Shown here piece by piece: positions 1 through 14,393 of a stretch of DNA of 64,000 nucleotides (within the stretch, counting starts at the first letter, position 1; every line of letters starts with the position of its first letter). Location of the stretch: positions 2,630,501-2,694,500 of the forward strand of contig NZ_OY762552.1 of assembly GCF_963666025.1 (NCBI RefSeq), given 5' to 3'. Origin of the DNA: an uncultured Methanobacterium sp. GTDB lineage: Archaea > Methanobacteriota > Methanobacteria > Methanobacteriales > Methanobacteriaceae. Made by a program: the position numbers and the translations under genes. The notes under the pieces were generated by a model that did no database searches, was not told where the DNA came from, and saw nothing but the letters and a program-made list of their open reading frames with translations.

Positions 1-1
1 G

Positions 2-841
2 GAATTACCTTCACACCCATCTATTCCCCGCAGCGCGAAACTTCAGGGTGCATCATATACTGAATTTGATAATATCGAAGATTTTCAGCTTAGTCAAGAA
101 ACATCGCTGGTGGTTATAACCGGATCAACCATGGATCACCGGGTCCTCCCCTTAACTGATTTCGAGAAAATCATCCAGATTTCCCACCAGCAACAGATCC
201 CGGTACTGGTTGATGATGCATCCGGAGCACGGATACGCACCGTGATCTACAATCAACCCCGAGCACTGGACATGGGGGCGGATCTGGTTGTAACCAGCAC
301 TGACAAATTAATGAACGGGCCTCGGGCCGGTTTGATGGCGGGTAAATCCGCGCTGATTGACCAGATAACAGAGAAGGCACATCAGTTTGGACTGGAAGCC
401 CAGCCACCAGTAGTTGCTGGCATAGTAAGGGCTCTGGAGATGTTCACTCCACAGAAACTTTTAGATTCCATAGATAGACGCAATGAACTTAGCCTCATGG
501 CAGGGAATGTGTTGAATAGAGTGGAGAAAACCCCCACGGGATTCATGATTTCTGCATCTAACTTGCAGAAAGAAATTCTTCCAGAAGAAGAGGATCAAAC
601 CTTTTCAAAGTGTGAATTAGGAACTTTAATGGCCATGGTACTTTTAAAAGAACATCACATAGTTACCATCCCCTCAGTGGGAATGCCTGGAGTATCGGCC
701 ACCATCCGCCTGGACTTGTCTGCAGTTGATGCCGAAAGAATTGATGATGCTCAAATAATTCAGGCCATTAAAGACTCACTAAAACGAGTAAAGGAAATTT
801 TAGTTGATGAAGAGGTCTGTTTGAGTATGTTATATGAATGA
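2..841 (+). CDS. SelA-like PLP-dependent enzyme (MJ0158 family), 5' partial
   Basis: The reading frame is open from base 2 with no start codon that must be used, so the gene begins before the window; the GTG at 110 is internal. The stretch SADLVVTSTDKLMNGPRAG-like around base 280-330 matches the Schiff-base lysine region of L-seryl-tRNA selenium transferase (SelA) relatives, in which the Lys of STDKLMNGP binds pyridoxal phosphate. The C-terminal part has the small domain of fold-type I aminotransferases. In methanogens this archaeal SelA-like family is, as known for MJ0158, not a true selenocysteine synthase, and its substrate is unclear. It is followed after about 230 bp by rtcA. Family confidence is good; function is unknown. 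Confidence 0.8.
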   Translation, partial: ELPSHPSIPRSAKLQGASYTEFDNIEDFQLSQETSLVVITGSTMDHRVLPLTDFEKIIQISHQQQIPVLVDDASGARIRTVIYNQPRALDMGADLVVTSTDKLMNGPRAGLMAGKSALIDQITEKAHQFGLEAQPPVVAGIVRALEMFTPQKLLDSIDRRNELSLMAGNVLNRVEKTPTGFMISASNLQKEILPEEEDQTFSKCELGTLMAMVLLKEHHIVTIPSVGMPGVSATIRLDLSAVDAERIDDAQIIQAIKDSLKRVKEILVDEEVCLSMLYE

Positions 842-907
842 ATGAACCAACATTTCCTATTTTTTGAAATATTTTTTTATAATATCAATCAATTTAGATA
901 ATAACCT

Positions 908-955
908 GATAATAGTCAGGATAATAGTCTGGATAATAGTCTGGATAATAGTCTG
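908..955. repeat. 12-bp tandem repeat, four units
   Basis: Four consecutive copies of GATAATAGTCTG (the first with CAG instead of CTG) occupy 908-955, and a fifth decays after 956. They lie in the spacer between the PLP enzyme and rtcA. No palindrome or protein site is evident; this looks like simple tandem duplication. Confidence 0.85.
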
Positions 956-1069
956 GATAAATAGAATAATCTGGAAATGATAATTGAATCCTGAAAATGA
1001 TAATTGAAATTCTATAAGATACCTAAATACTCAGGTGAATGTCTAAAAATTTCAGGGGAATGTGTGAAA

Positions 1070-2188
1070 ATGATAGAAATCGATGGATCATTTGGAGAAG
1101 GTGGAGGGGCTCTTTTAAGAGTTTCAGCTGCCCTTTCTGCTTTAACTGGAAATGCATTCACTATTTCTAACATTTGGAGTAACCGACCAAAACCAGGGCT
1201 GATGCCTCAGCACTTAAATTCAGTACTGGCTCTGGCTAAACTCTCCAATGCAGAGGTTAATGGATTGGAATTAGGTTCAACCCAGATAACATTCGTCCCG
1301 GGTCAGTTAAATGGGGGAAATTTGGAGATTGAAAGAAACCTGGAGAAAGGGAAAAACCTGGAAATTGAGAGAAAATGGGAGAAAGGGAAAAAGCTGGAGA
1401 ATGGAAGAAAACTAGAGGTCGATGTTAAAACTGCTGGTAGCATAACACTGATCCTTCAGGCTTTGATGATACCCTCTTTATTTGCAGATCAAGGAGTGGA
1501 AATTATGCTCAAGGGAGGTACTGATGTTAGATGGGCTCCACCAGTTGATTATCTGGAACAAGTAACTCTCCCTGTATTACGGTCAATGGGTATTAACGTT
1601 CATCTTGAATTACTGCAGAGGGGATACTATCCTCGTGGTGGGGGTATTTTAAGTGCACGGATTGAACCAGTGCATAAATTGAAACCATTAAATCTCCATG
1701 ATCTGGAGGTGGATGTTATTCGGGGAATATCCCATGCCACCCGGCTTCCTTTACATGTGGCCACGCGACAGGCCCAGGTTGCTGAGAAAAAACTTAAAAG
1801 CGCAGGTTATGAAGTTGAAATTGAGATAAAAGTAGATGATAATAATGCATTAGGTCCAGGTTCAGGACTGGTGCTCTGGAGTGAAGTTAAAAATAAAAGT
1901 ATACCCCGTGTGGGTGCCAGTTCCCTGGGAGAACCAGGTAAAAGAGCTGAGATAGTTGGAATGGAAGCAGCAGATGATATTCTATCATGTTTATCCAGAG
2001 GGGCAGCCCTGGACCAGCATATGGGGGATCAAATTATTCCCTATCTGGCCATTGCTGGTTCATCTTCAGTCAGGGTATCAGAGTTGACCCAGCACACTCT
2101 CACCAATATCTATGCTGCCGAGAAGTTCACCAATGAAAAGTTCCAGGTGGATGGTGGTCTGGGGGAAGTAACTACCATCACCGTTTGA
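1070..2188 (+). CDS. rtcA: RNA 3'-terminal phosphate cyclase
   Basis: RtcA uses ATP, through an enzyme-AMP intermediate, to turn RNA 3'-phosphate ends into 2',3'-cyclic phosphate. The N-terminus MIEIDGSFGEGGGALLR is the family signature (usually GEGGGQILR), so I start at the ATG at 1070; an in-frame ATG at 1004 would add 22 atypical residues. The RPKPGLMPQHL motif, the TAGSITL motif and the C-terminal GAALDQHMGDQ motif with its expected active-site His are all present. An odd feature is three 12-residue Lys/Glu-rich units at residues 84-119 (bases 1319-1426), placed in a loop just before TAGSITL where relatives are shorter. The gene stands alone between spacers. Confidence 0.93.
   Translation: MIEIDGSFGEGGGALLRVSAALSALTGNAFTISNIWSNRPKPGLMPQHLNSVLALAKLSNAEVNGLELGSTQITFVPGQLNGGNLEIERNLEKGKNLEIERKWEKGKKLENGRKLEVDVKTAGSITLILQALMIPSLFADQGVEIMLKGGTDVRWAPPVDYLEQVTLPVLRSMGINVHLELLQRGYYPRGGGILSARIEPVHKLKPLNLHDLEVDVIRGISHATRLPLHVATRQAQVAEKKLKSAGYEVEIEIKVDDNNALGPGSGLVLWSEVKNKSIPRVGASSLGEPGKRAEIVGMEAADDILSCLSRGAALDQHMGDQIIPYLAIAGSSSVRVSELTQHTLTNIYAAEKFTNEKFQVDGGLGEVTTITV
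1319..1426 (+). repeat. In-frame 36-bp tandem repeat inside rtcA (three units)
   Basis: Bases 1319-1354, 1355-1390 and 1391-1426 encode NLEIERNLEKGK, NLEIERKWEKGK and KLENGRKLEVDV. The first two are near-identical; the third has drifted and runs into the conserved strand. The period is exactly 36 nt, so the frame is kept. Confidence 0.9.
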
Positions 2189-2328
2189 ATAGAGTCACTC
2201 GAATAGGTGTACCTTGTCCAGGTGTACTCATATTTTAAAATTCTTTTTTGGATTGAATATTGACTGACTTCTAAATAACAATTAACATCTAATATCAACG
2301 GATTTTTAATATCAATTAACATCTAATA

Positions 2329-3693
2329 TTAACTGACTTTTATAACCCTCCATGGAGTCTGATCAATTATTGCACCAGATTTAGTCGCATCAACACTTAA
2401 AATTAAATAAGAGCTGTTTTTGAAAAGATCAGAGGGTATTTCCACGATTATGGTATTGTTTTTAATAATTGAAGGAATATTTGTTCTGGTTGTGCTGCCA
2501 TTTGCTTCTTGCTGTATCTGGGCAGTTCCATTGTGCACTGAGATATTCACTCTTTCAGTTCCTTCTGGATTGAAAATATTCATACGAACATCATACACTG
2601 CATCTGAAGAAGTTTCAGCCACTGTTTTTATGGATACCCATGAATTTCCATTAACAGAATTATCATTAACTTTCATCCCTACTGATATTATGTCCAGTGA
2701 TTTTTGTTTGCCCTGATATTTCCCATCACCGGCTGCATCATAAAATAGGTCGTCTAAATTTTTAGAACCCGCAGCAAAATCACTAAGAAATGAATTATCT
2801 GTGGACTTTGACACATTCAATGTTGGATATTTGGCGAATAATTCATTTTCGCGCAGGAAGGACATAAGGTATGATGAAGGGACAATTTGGGTCTTATAAG
2901 CCATAAATGATTGCTCTTTAAAACGTTGTTCTAATGTGGTGAGGTTAAATACAAACCATTCCGGACCATTTTCAACTCCCACCATCTGTTTTGGAGGGAC
3001 TAAATAATATTCCGGATAGTAACTCCTGGGACTGGGCCAGTTAGGTGGTAAATGTAGAAGGTAAGTATATTTACTTCCATTGTACCCTGTTTCTTGGGTA
3101 GCATACTCAATGAAGCCACTGGTGGCCTGATGATCAAACTGCTCATCATCCCCACTGGGATAGATAATAATGGTTGGTTTAAAGTCTGCAATTATTGTCT
3201 CCATATTCCCCGCAAGGTTAGCACCACAGTAGGTGGCATTTTTCTGGAAGGCATAGGGGTAATCTATCTGTTTTGAACCATCTGAAGCAGTGAAAGGATT
3301 ATTATAATTCCAGTTATCGTTTAAAAGATTCCTTAAACTACCATCCTTGTAACCAAGGAATGTAACGTTCTCTTCACCCAAACCCAGTGTTTTTGTCCCG
3401 TTTATTGTTTCATTATGTCTGATGAGGGGTGAAGTTTTGGTATCATTACCATCAGTCACCACCACTACCTTAACTGGTATATGGTTTTCTACTGCGTAAC
3501 GGATTACTCCTCCATTGCAGATGACTTCATCATCAGGGTGGGGTGCCACAATCAGCACCCGGTCTCCTGAGTTCATTGATGGTCCTGCAGAAAAATCTGG
3601 AGGATAAAATGGGAGTTGTGAGTATGAAAACGCCATTGTGGTCAAAGAAACAATCAAAACTAATAACAGGATTATTTTAAACTTCAGATCCAT
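2329..3693 (-). CDS. Exported PIG-L/LmbE family deacetylase
   Basis: Residues 1-24 form a signal peptide or membrane anchor with a Lys-bearing N-terminus and a Leu/Ile/Val core. Residues 51-56 are PHPDDE, the zinc-binding and catalytic motif of N-acetylglucosaminyl-PI de-N-acetylases and LmbE-like enzymes. A second motif, SGDDEQFDHQAT, supplies the later metal His. About 160 C-terminal residues form a beta-rich domain of unknown role with many Asn-X-Ser/Thr sites, fitting a protein outside the membrane. The likely job is deacetylation of an N-acetyl sugar on a surface glycan or lipid. It is convergent with rtcA and reads alone. The substrate is inference. Confidence 0.85.
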   Translation of the reverse strand: MDLKFKIILLLVLIVSLTTMAFSYSQLPFYPPDFSAGPSMNSGDRVLIVAPHPDDEVICNGGVIRYAVENHIPVKVVVVTDGNDTKTSPLIRHNETINGTKTLGLGEENVTFLGYKDGSLRNLLNDNWNYNNPFTASDGSKQIDYPYAFQKNATYCGANLAGNMETIIADFKPTIIIYPSGDDEQFDHQATSGFIEYATQETGYNGSKYTYLLHLPPNWPSPRSYYPEYYLVPPKQMVGVENGPEWFVFNLTTLEQRFKEQSFMAYKTQIVPSSYLMSFLRENELFAKYPTLNVSKSTDNSFLSDFAAGSKNLDDLFYDAAGDGKYQGKQKSLDIISVGMKVNDNSVNGNSWVSIKTVAETSSDAVYDVRMNIFNPEGTERVNISVHNGTAQIQQEANGSTTRTNIPSIIKNNTIIVEIPSDLFKNSSYLILSVDATKSGAIIDQTPWRVIKVS

Positions 3694-3853
3694 GTAAAAC
3701 TCCTTTTAGTTAATTATTTTGGATATTAATTTCCGTGCTAAATTGTAAATTAATTTCATCTTAATTTGTTAATTGATTCAGTGTGAAATTCATGTAAACC
3801 TTAAATTAGCAAAAAATTATTTAATTAAAAAAATAATAGGGGTTTAATTCCAT

Positions 3854-4834
3854 TTATAATTTCTCTTTATAGTGTATGCATTCTCCAGATATGACTTTTT
3901 GCAGGCTGCCATCATCCATTTCCAGAATGAGAATTCCGTCCTTGCTTATACCCACTGCTTCTCCTCGAACTGTTCTGCCTTTCTGGTGAACTTCCACATA
4001 AGAGCCAATGGTTTTGGAGAGTTTACGCCACTGGTTAAGAATTTCTGTGAATTGACCTTTTGTGAAGTCATTGTAAAGTTTTTCGAAGTTCACCAGGAAA
4101 TCCTGCACCAGTTCTACTCCCTGAATTTCCTTATCAAGCTCCCTTCTGAGGGATGTTGCACCTTCTCGCAGTTTTGGGGGGAAAGCTTCCACATCCACAT
4201 TAAGGTCAATGCCAATGCCAACCACTACGTAATCTAGGCCTTTTGCACTGGCACTGGCTTCTGTCAGTATTCCACAAACCTTTTTTTCACCAATTAAAAT
4301 GTCATTGGGCCATTTTATTCCAACATCCAGGTTACAATCGTTGGCCAGTGTTTTGGCAACTGCAACTCCTGTTACTAGGGTTAATAAAGGTGCCTGAGAC
4401 AGGGGAATGTCTGGTCTAAGTATTATGGTCATCCAAACCCCACCAGATGGTGATAACCACTTTTTACCTCGCCTGCCTTTACCGCTACGCTGACTTTCGG
4501 CTATAATAATGGTTCCTTCGGGTGAGCCTTTCTCAGCCAGTTCTTTGGCAACCTCGTTGGTTGAATCCACCTCAGAGTAGTGATGAATTTCCTGCCCAAT
4601 GAAATTGGTGGTGAGATCTAACTGTATTTCATAGGGTAAGAGTCTGTTAGGTGTTTTTATCAGACGATAACCCAGTTCAGGGGATGAATCAATTATGTAA
4701 CCCTCTTTTTTGAGTGAATGTATTTCATCTTTGAGCTGTATATTTGATATACCCGTTTCAGATGACAGCTGGTCAAGGGAAACATATTCATCCTTTTGCG
4801 CATGGAATGTTTTTAAAATCTGCTTTTGGGGCAT
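3854..4834 (-). CDS. birA: Biotin--protein ligase with N-terminal HTH (BirA type)
   Basis: The product makes biotinyl-AMP and attaches biotin to a carrier lysine. Residues about 1-60 form a winged helix (SLDQLSSETGISNIQLKDEI), and the catalytic domain has the biotinyl-AMP loop GKGRRGKKW, the KWPNDI motif and the GIGIDLNV strand. The C-terminal domain with VRGEAVGISKDG completes the class II layout at 326 residues. It lies downstream of pycA on the same strand, about 125 bp away, which fits its role in biotinylating pyruvate carboxylase. The HTH suggests it may also act as a regulator, but no operator palindrome was identified. Confidence 0.95.
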   Translation of the reverse strand: MPQKQILKTFHAQKDEYVSLDQLSSETGISNIQLKDEIHSLKKEGYIIDSSPELGYRLIKTPNRLLPYEIQLDLTTNFIGQEIHHYSEVDSTNEVAKELAEKGSPEGTIIIAESQRSGKGRRGKKWLSPSGGVWMTIILRPDIPLSQAPLLTLVTGVAVAKTLANDCNLDVGIKWPNDILIGEKKVCGILTEASASAKGLDYVVVGIGIDLNVDVEAFPPKLREGATSLRRELDKEIQGVELVQDFLVNFEKLYNDFTKGQFTEILNQWRKLSKTIGSYVEVHQKGRTVRGEAVGISKDGILILEMDDGSLQKVISGECIHYKEKL

Positions 4835-4959
4835 GGAACCACCTTTAAATCCTAGTGATTTATATTACATCTTTATTAGTTCTGGTAAGTTTATTTAACT
4901 AAATTTTTTTTTAATTACTGGTTTTTTTAATTACAAATTGATTTAGTTTATATGATGCA

Positions 4960-6835
<1,876 letters not shown>

Positions 6836-8047
6836 ATGAATCAATTATTTAACCGGAATAAAATGAAGCCCAAGAATATGAGTTTAAATTACAAACTAAT
6901 GACTGTAATCCTTTTTTGGTGTGGTTTGATAGTGATGTCAAGCATGTACCTTACCATACCTCTGATTTCAGTATTTTCAACATCACTAAACATATCCTCC
7001 AACGAAGCAGCATTGACCAGTACTATATTCTGTATATTTTTTGCTGCAGGTTGTCTAATTTACGGGCCTTTATCTGATCGACACGGCCGTAAAAAAATTA
7101 TTGTGATAGGTATGGGGTTACTGGCCATTGTATCACCACTTGTAGGTTTATTCGATACTATATCCTGGATTATACTTACCAGAGCATTGCAGGGAGCTGT
7201 TGCTGCCACATTTTCACCAGTGGCCCTGGCCTACATTGTGGAAATGTTTCCCGATAACTGGAAGTTGACTGCTACTGGTTTTTTAGTTACCGGATTTTTA
7301 ATGGCAGGAATAGTTGGTCAGGTCATCAGTGGTTTTATAAATCAGTTTTTAAGCTGGAATTATGTGTTTGCGGTCATGGGGATCTTTTACTTTTTCACAC
7401 TTTTCCTGGTGATGTTCCTGTTACCCTCTGATGATATCCAACGCCCACAAAGCAGCCTTAAAGATGCATTAAAAAGTATGGGCTCTTTATTCAAGATAAA
7501 ACCTCTGTTGATGACTTATTCGGTTGATATAATGCTTTTAATGTCAATGATGTGCATGTACACTGCACTGGGATATTATTTAAGCAACCCTCCATTTGGC
7601 CTAAACAATCAGGAAATTCTGTATGTTAGGGCAGTTGGAATTGTAGGTATAGTTTTAGCCTCAACTTCGGGTATGCTGGCCAAGAAATTCCATTTTTTCA
7701 ATGTTCTAATTGTAGGATTATCCATATCTGCAATAAGCATTATATTGCTCGGAATGATTTCTAACCTGATGTTAATCATCCTATTAAGTGTGATCTTCGT
7801 GGCCGGTGTTTCAGTGGCTGCTCCCCCAATTATTGAACTTATAGGTCAACTTGGGGGAAAATCACGTGGATCTGCCCTATCAGTGCACACTGTGGTGCTG
7901 TTCATAGGGGGAGGTATTGGTCCAATTATGGCAACCAGCCTATTGAGCACGGGAATCAGTTCCTTACCATATTTGTTCATGGGAATTGTACTGATCTTTG
8001 GAGTTGTAATATCTTTTTTTATAAAAAGATCCCTATTCCAAGATTAA
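6836..8047 (+). CDS. MFS drug-efflux-type transporter
   Basis: A 403-residue protein with about twelve hydrophobic segments typical of the major facilitator superfamily. The loop after the second helix reads GPLSDRHGRKK, the MFS motif A, and the fourth-helix region LTRALQGAVAATFSP resembles DHA1-type proton-driven exporters. A Lys/Asn-rich N-terminal stretch precedes helix 1. The start at 6836 is set by a strong AAGGAGAT site. A marR gene follows after 64 bp, a common layout for substrate-induced efflux. The substrate cannot be read from sequence. Confidence 0.88.
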   Translation: MNQLFNRNKMKPKNMSLNYKLMTVILFWCGLIVMSSMYLTIPLISVFSTSLNISSNEAALTSTIFCIFFAAGCLIYGPLSDRHGRKKIIVIGMGLLAIVSPLVGLFDTISWIILTRALQGAVAATFSPVALAYIVEMFPDNWKLTATGFLVTGFLMAGIVGQVISGFINQFLSWNYVFAVMGIFYFFTLFLVMFLLPSDDIQRPQSSLKDALKSMGSLFKIKPLLMTYSVDIMLLMSMMCMYTALGYYLSNPPFGLNNQEILYVRAVGIVGIVLASTSGMLAKKFHFFNVLIVGLSISAISIILLGMISNLMLIILLSVIFVAGVSVAAPPIIELIGQLGGKSRGSALSVHTVVLFIGGGIGPIMATSLLSTGISSLPYLFMGIVLIFGVVISFFIKRSLFQD

Positions 8048-8072
8048 TTTTTTTCTGGACATGCACACCATT

Positions 8073-8091
8073 TATATCATTTGACGATATA
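8073..8091 (+). promoter_or_regulatory. Palindromic operator before the marR gene
   Basis: TATATCA-TTTG-ACGATATA forms an imperfect inverted repeat in the 64-bp gap before the regulator. It contains the same ACGATATA octamer found three times at the exporter promoter, which links both sites to one regulator. Confidence 0.6.
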
Positions 8092-8111
8092 TTTTTAACA
8101 AAATAAAGCTG

Positions 8112-8570
8112 GTGGTTAAGTTGGATGAAACTGAAGTATTTAAATGCTGGAAACACTTAAACCGGCAAATTCACTTAAAACATCATGAAATAGCTCAAAG
8201 TCATGGTTTAACCCTGGAACAATTTCATCTATTACTGGAACTGGATGAACTGGAACTGGACATGATATCCGATGATCTTTTACCTCCCACAATTGGGGAA
8301 CTGGCTGCAGATATTGGTAATGCACCCCACACTCTCTCTGGAAGAATAAAAAGACTGGAAAAAAAGGGGTTAATTAAAAAAATACAGGATGATAATGATT
8401 TGAGGATTAACCGGGTTGTTTTCACGGAAAATGGTCAGGAATTAATCAATACCATAAAAAAAGAGGCTCATAATGCATTCATTCAGAATGCACTTAAAAA
8501 AATGAATAAAGAAACTTTGGATAACTTCTTTGAAGGTTTGAAAGAACTGAATAAAAATTTATCTTCATAA
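8112..8570 (+). CDS. MarR-family transcriptional regulator
   Basis: A 152-residue protein with the MarR winged helix: TIGELAADIGNAPHTLSGRIKRLEKKG is the helix-turn-helix, followed by the wing KIQDDNDLRINRVVFTENG. The N-terminal and C-terminal helices would form the dimer. An unusual acidic loop rich in Leu, Asp and Glu lies before the HTH. The start is GTG at 8112; no strong ribosome site is seen. It sits directly behind the MFS exporter and shares operator octamers with it, so it probably represses the pair until a ligand binds. Confidence 0.88.
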   Translation: MVKLDETEVFKCWKHLNRQIHLKHHEIAQSHGLTLEQFHLLLELDELELDMISDDLLPPTIGELAADIGNAPHTLSGRIKRLEKKGLIKKIQDDNDLRINRVVFTENGQELINTIKKEAHNAFIQNALKKMNKETLDNFFEGLKELNKNLSS

Positions 8571-8624
8571 TTAGAATTTATCCCTATATTTTATTTGAAT
8601 ATTATTTTAATGGTGAAATTTTAC

Positions 8625-9248
8625 ATGATTACCCGGAAAAGACAGCTGGAAATAGCCCTGCAAGATGTGCCTCCCCATCCACACCCTGACCCTAACCTGG
8701 AACAGTACCACACACCTTCCATTATTGCCGCTGATGTCATCTGGAATGCACATGCTTGCGGTGATATCCAGGACCTTAAAGTGGTGGATCTTGGTTGTGG
8801 AACTGGAATACTGGCACTGGGCTCAGCGATGATGGGTGCAGTGGAAGTTATTGGGGTGGATGTGGATGCCGATGCACTGCAAGTGGCAAATTCTGAGGCT
8901 TTAAGGCTTGAAGTTCAGGATGAATGCCGGTTTTTGAATATGGACATCAATGATTTCCATGAACCGGCAGATACTGTGATCCAGAACCCACCCTTCGGGG
9001 CACAGAAAGCCAACCGTAAGGATGGTGATCGTAGGTTCCTTGAAAAAGCACTGGAAATAGCTCCGGTGGTTTACTCGTTTCACCTGGCCAAGACCCATGA
9101 GTTCCTGGAGCTGATGGTTAAGGCACTTGATGCCAGTATCACCAATGTTTTTCACTATAATTTTCCCCTGCCACGTATCTATCACTTTCACCAGGATGAG
9201 AAACGGGAAGTAGAAGTTGTTGTTTTGAGGATAGAGAAAATAGAATGA
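8625..9248 (+). CDS. METTL5-like RNA N6-adenine methyltransferase
   Basis: The protein has the SAM-binding motif VVDLGCGTGILALGSAM, the acidic VDVDADAL motif, and the catalytic NPPFGAQKANRKDGDRRFL, in which NPPF is typical of amino-methyltransferases and the following residues match the METTL5 group. The archaeal family start MITRKRQLEIALQDVPPHP places the ATG at 8625, with GGTGA eight bases upstream; earlier in-frame starts at 8595 and 8610 lack this. Eukaryotic METTL5 modifies one adenine of small-subunit rRNA, so an rRNA substrate is likely but unproven here. Confidence 0.85.
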   Translation: MITRKRQLEIALQDVPPHPHPDPNLEQYHTPSIIAADVIWNAHACGDIQDLKVVDLGCGTGILALGSAMMGAVEVIGVDVDADALQVANSEALRLEVQDECRFLNMDINDFHEPADTVIQNPPFGAQKANRKDGDRRFLEKALEIAPVVYSFHLAKTHEFLELMVKALDASITNVFHYNFPLPRIYHFHQDEKREVEVVVLRIEKIE

Positions 9249-9467
9249 ATTATTAACTAACTAAGGGGGAATTTATTGTTTTAAAGAAATCCATTGTTTT
9301 AATAAAATGAAAATAGATTTTCAATCATATTCTTCAATCATAATTCTTCAATCATATTCTTCATGAAATTGTTTTAATGGTCTTAATGCAGTATCATAAC
9401 CACATATATAATATTATGACAACATTTTTCACTTATTATTAATATATCACTCAACTTGATCTAGCCC

Positions 9468-9482
9468 CTATATATTATAAGG
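9468..9482 (+). promoter_or_regulatory. TATA-type promoter of the SPOUT gene
   Basis: CTATATATTATAAGG lies 22-36 bp before the ATG at 9504. Archaeal transcription starts about 25 bp after the TATA box, so the mRNA would have almost no leader; consistent with this, no Shine-Dalgarno sequence precedes the ATG. Confidence 0.5.
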
Positions 9483-9503
9483 ATCAAAAACAGAAATTTA
9501 AGA

Positions 9504-11588
<2,085 letters not shown>

Positions 11589-11604
11589 TTAGGATCAAAA
11601 AGTG

Positions 11605-12396
<792 letters not shown>

Positions 12397-12409
12397 GTAG
12401 GTGTCATGA

Positions 12410-12670
<261 letters not shown>

Positions 12671-12688
12671 GTCTAGGGAGGATTAATA

Positions 12689-13414
<726 letters not shown>

Positions 13415-13505
13415 GATAACTTATCCCTTTATTCAGGACTGGTTTAAGGATAAAATTACGAGAATAAACTAGGATTAAATAAAAGCGTTTTAAGGAGGAG
13501 ACTAA

Positions 13506-13916
13506 TTGGCGAGGAAAGAATTCAAGTATCGCGGTTACACCCTGGAAGAGCTGCAACAGATGCCACTGGATAATGTCATCCAGTTGTTCCCATCAAGGCA
13601 GCGCAGATCCCTCAAAAAGGGATTCCTGCCCAGGCAAAAAAAGGTACTAGAGAAGATACGACAACTGAAAAAAGAAGGAGACAAGGGTGGACGACCTAAA
13701 ATAATCAGAACCCACTGTAGAGACATGATTGTGCTACCAGAAATGGTGGGCATGACCTTTGGTATTTACAATGGTAAAACATTTGTGGACGTTCAAATAC
13801 AGCCAGAAATGATTGGTTGTTACTTTGGTGAATTCGCAGTAACCCGTCAGAAAGTACAGCACGGAGACCCTGGTATGGGTGCTACCCGTTCATCCATGTT
13901 CGTGCCCCTGAAATAA
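13506..13916 (+). CDS. rps19: Ribosomal protein S19
   Basis: A 136-residue archaeal S19 with the RTHCRDMIVLPEMVGMTFGIYNGK core and the C-terminal GEFAVTRQKVQHGDPGMGATRSS tail that contacts the A and P sites of the small subunit. The start is TTG, fixed by TAAGGAGGAG five bases upstream; no ATG fits the family N-terminus. Confidence 0.96.
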   Translation: MARKEFKYRGYTLEELQQMPLDNVIQLFPSRQRRSLKKGFLPRQKKVLEKIRQLKKEGDKGGRPKIIRTHCRDMIVLPEMVGMTFGIYNGKTFVDVQIQPEMIGCYFGEFAVTRQKVQHGDPGMGATRSSMFVPLK

Positions 13917-13928
13917 GGAGAATCAACC

Positions 13929-14393
13929 ATGGCAAAAATGAAATACGCTTACGAAGGATCTGGAAAAGTCGCCAAGGCTGCTGGAAGATCCCTCAAGATC
14001 TCCCCCAAACACTCGGTGGAGATCTGCAGAGAACTCCGAGGCATGTACCTTGACGAAGCCAAAGAATATCTGGAAGATGTTGTCCAGATGAAAAGGGCTG
14101 TGCCCTTCAAACGACACAACAAAAAAGTCGGTCACAAAAGAGGACTAAAAGGATGGCCTACTGGCCGTTACCCTAAAAAAGCAGCAAGCCAAATATTAGA
14201 TGTTCTGGAAAATGCAGAGGCTAATGCTGAATATCAGGGTATGGATACAGAAGACCTTAAAATAATCCACATATCCAGCCACAGAGGTTTCATAATCAGA
14301 GGATACATCCCAAGAGCATTCGGAAGGGCCACACCATTCAACACCCCTACCACACACATTCAGGTAGTTCTAGGGGAGGCAGAGAGCGCATGA
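13929..14393 (+). CDS. rpl22: Ribosomal protein L22
   Basis: A 154-residue L22. The beta-hairpin extension that lines the exit tunnel is at the C-terminal half (HRGFIIRGYIPRAFGRATPFN). It overlaps the rps3 start by four bases (ATGA at 14390), indicating translational coupling. Confidence 0.96.
   Translation: MAKMKYAYEGSGKVAKAAGRSLKISPKHSVEICRELRGMYLDEAKEYLEDVVQMKRAVPFKRHNKKVGHKRGLKGWPTGRYPKKAASQILDVLENAEANAEYQGMDTEDLKIIHISSHRGFIIRGYIPRAFGRATPFNTPTTHIQVVLGEAESA

Noticed and set aside
110..118. GTG 110 as the true start of the first gene
   Set aside because: The frame is open to the window edge and the PLP enzyme would lack half its fold.
1004..1069. A longer RtcA N-terminus from ATG 1004
   Set aside because: The extra 22 residues are not found in the family, which starts at MIEIDGSFGEGGG.
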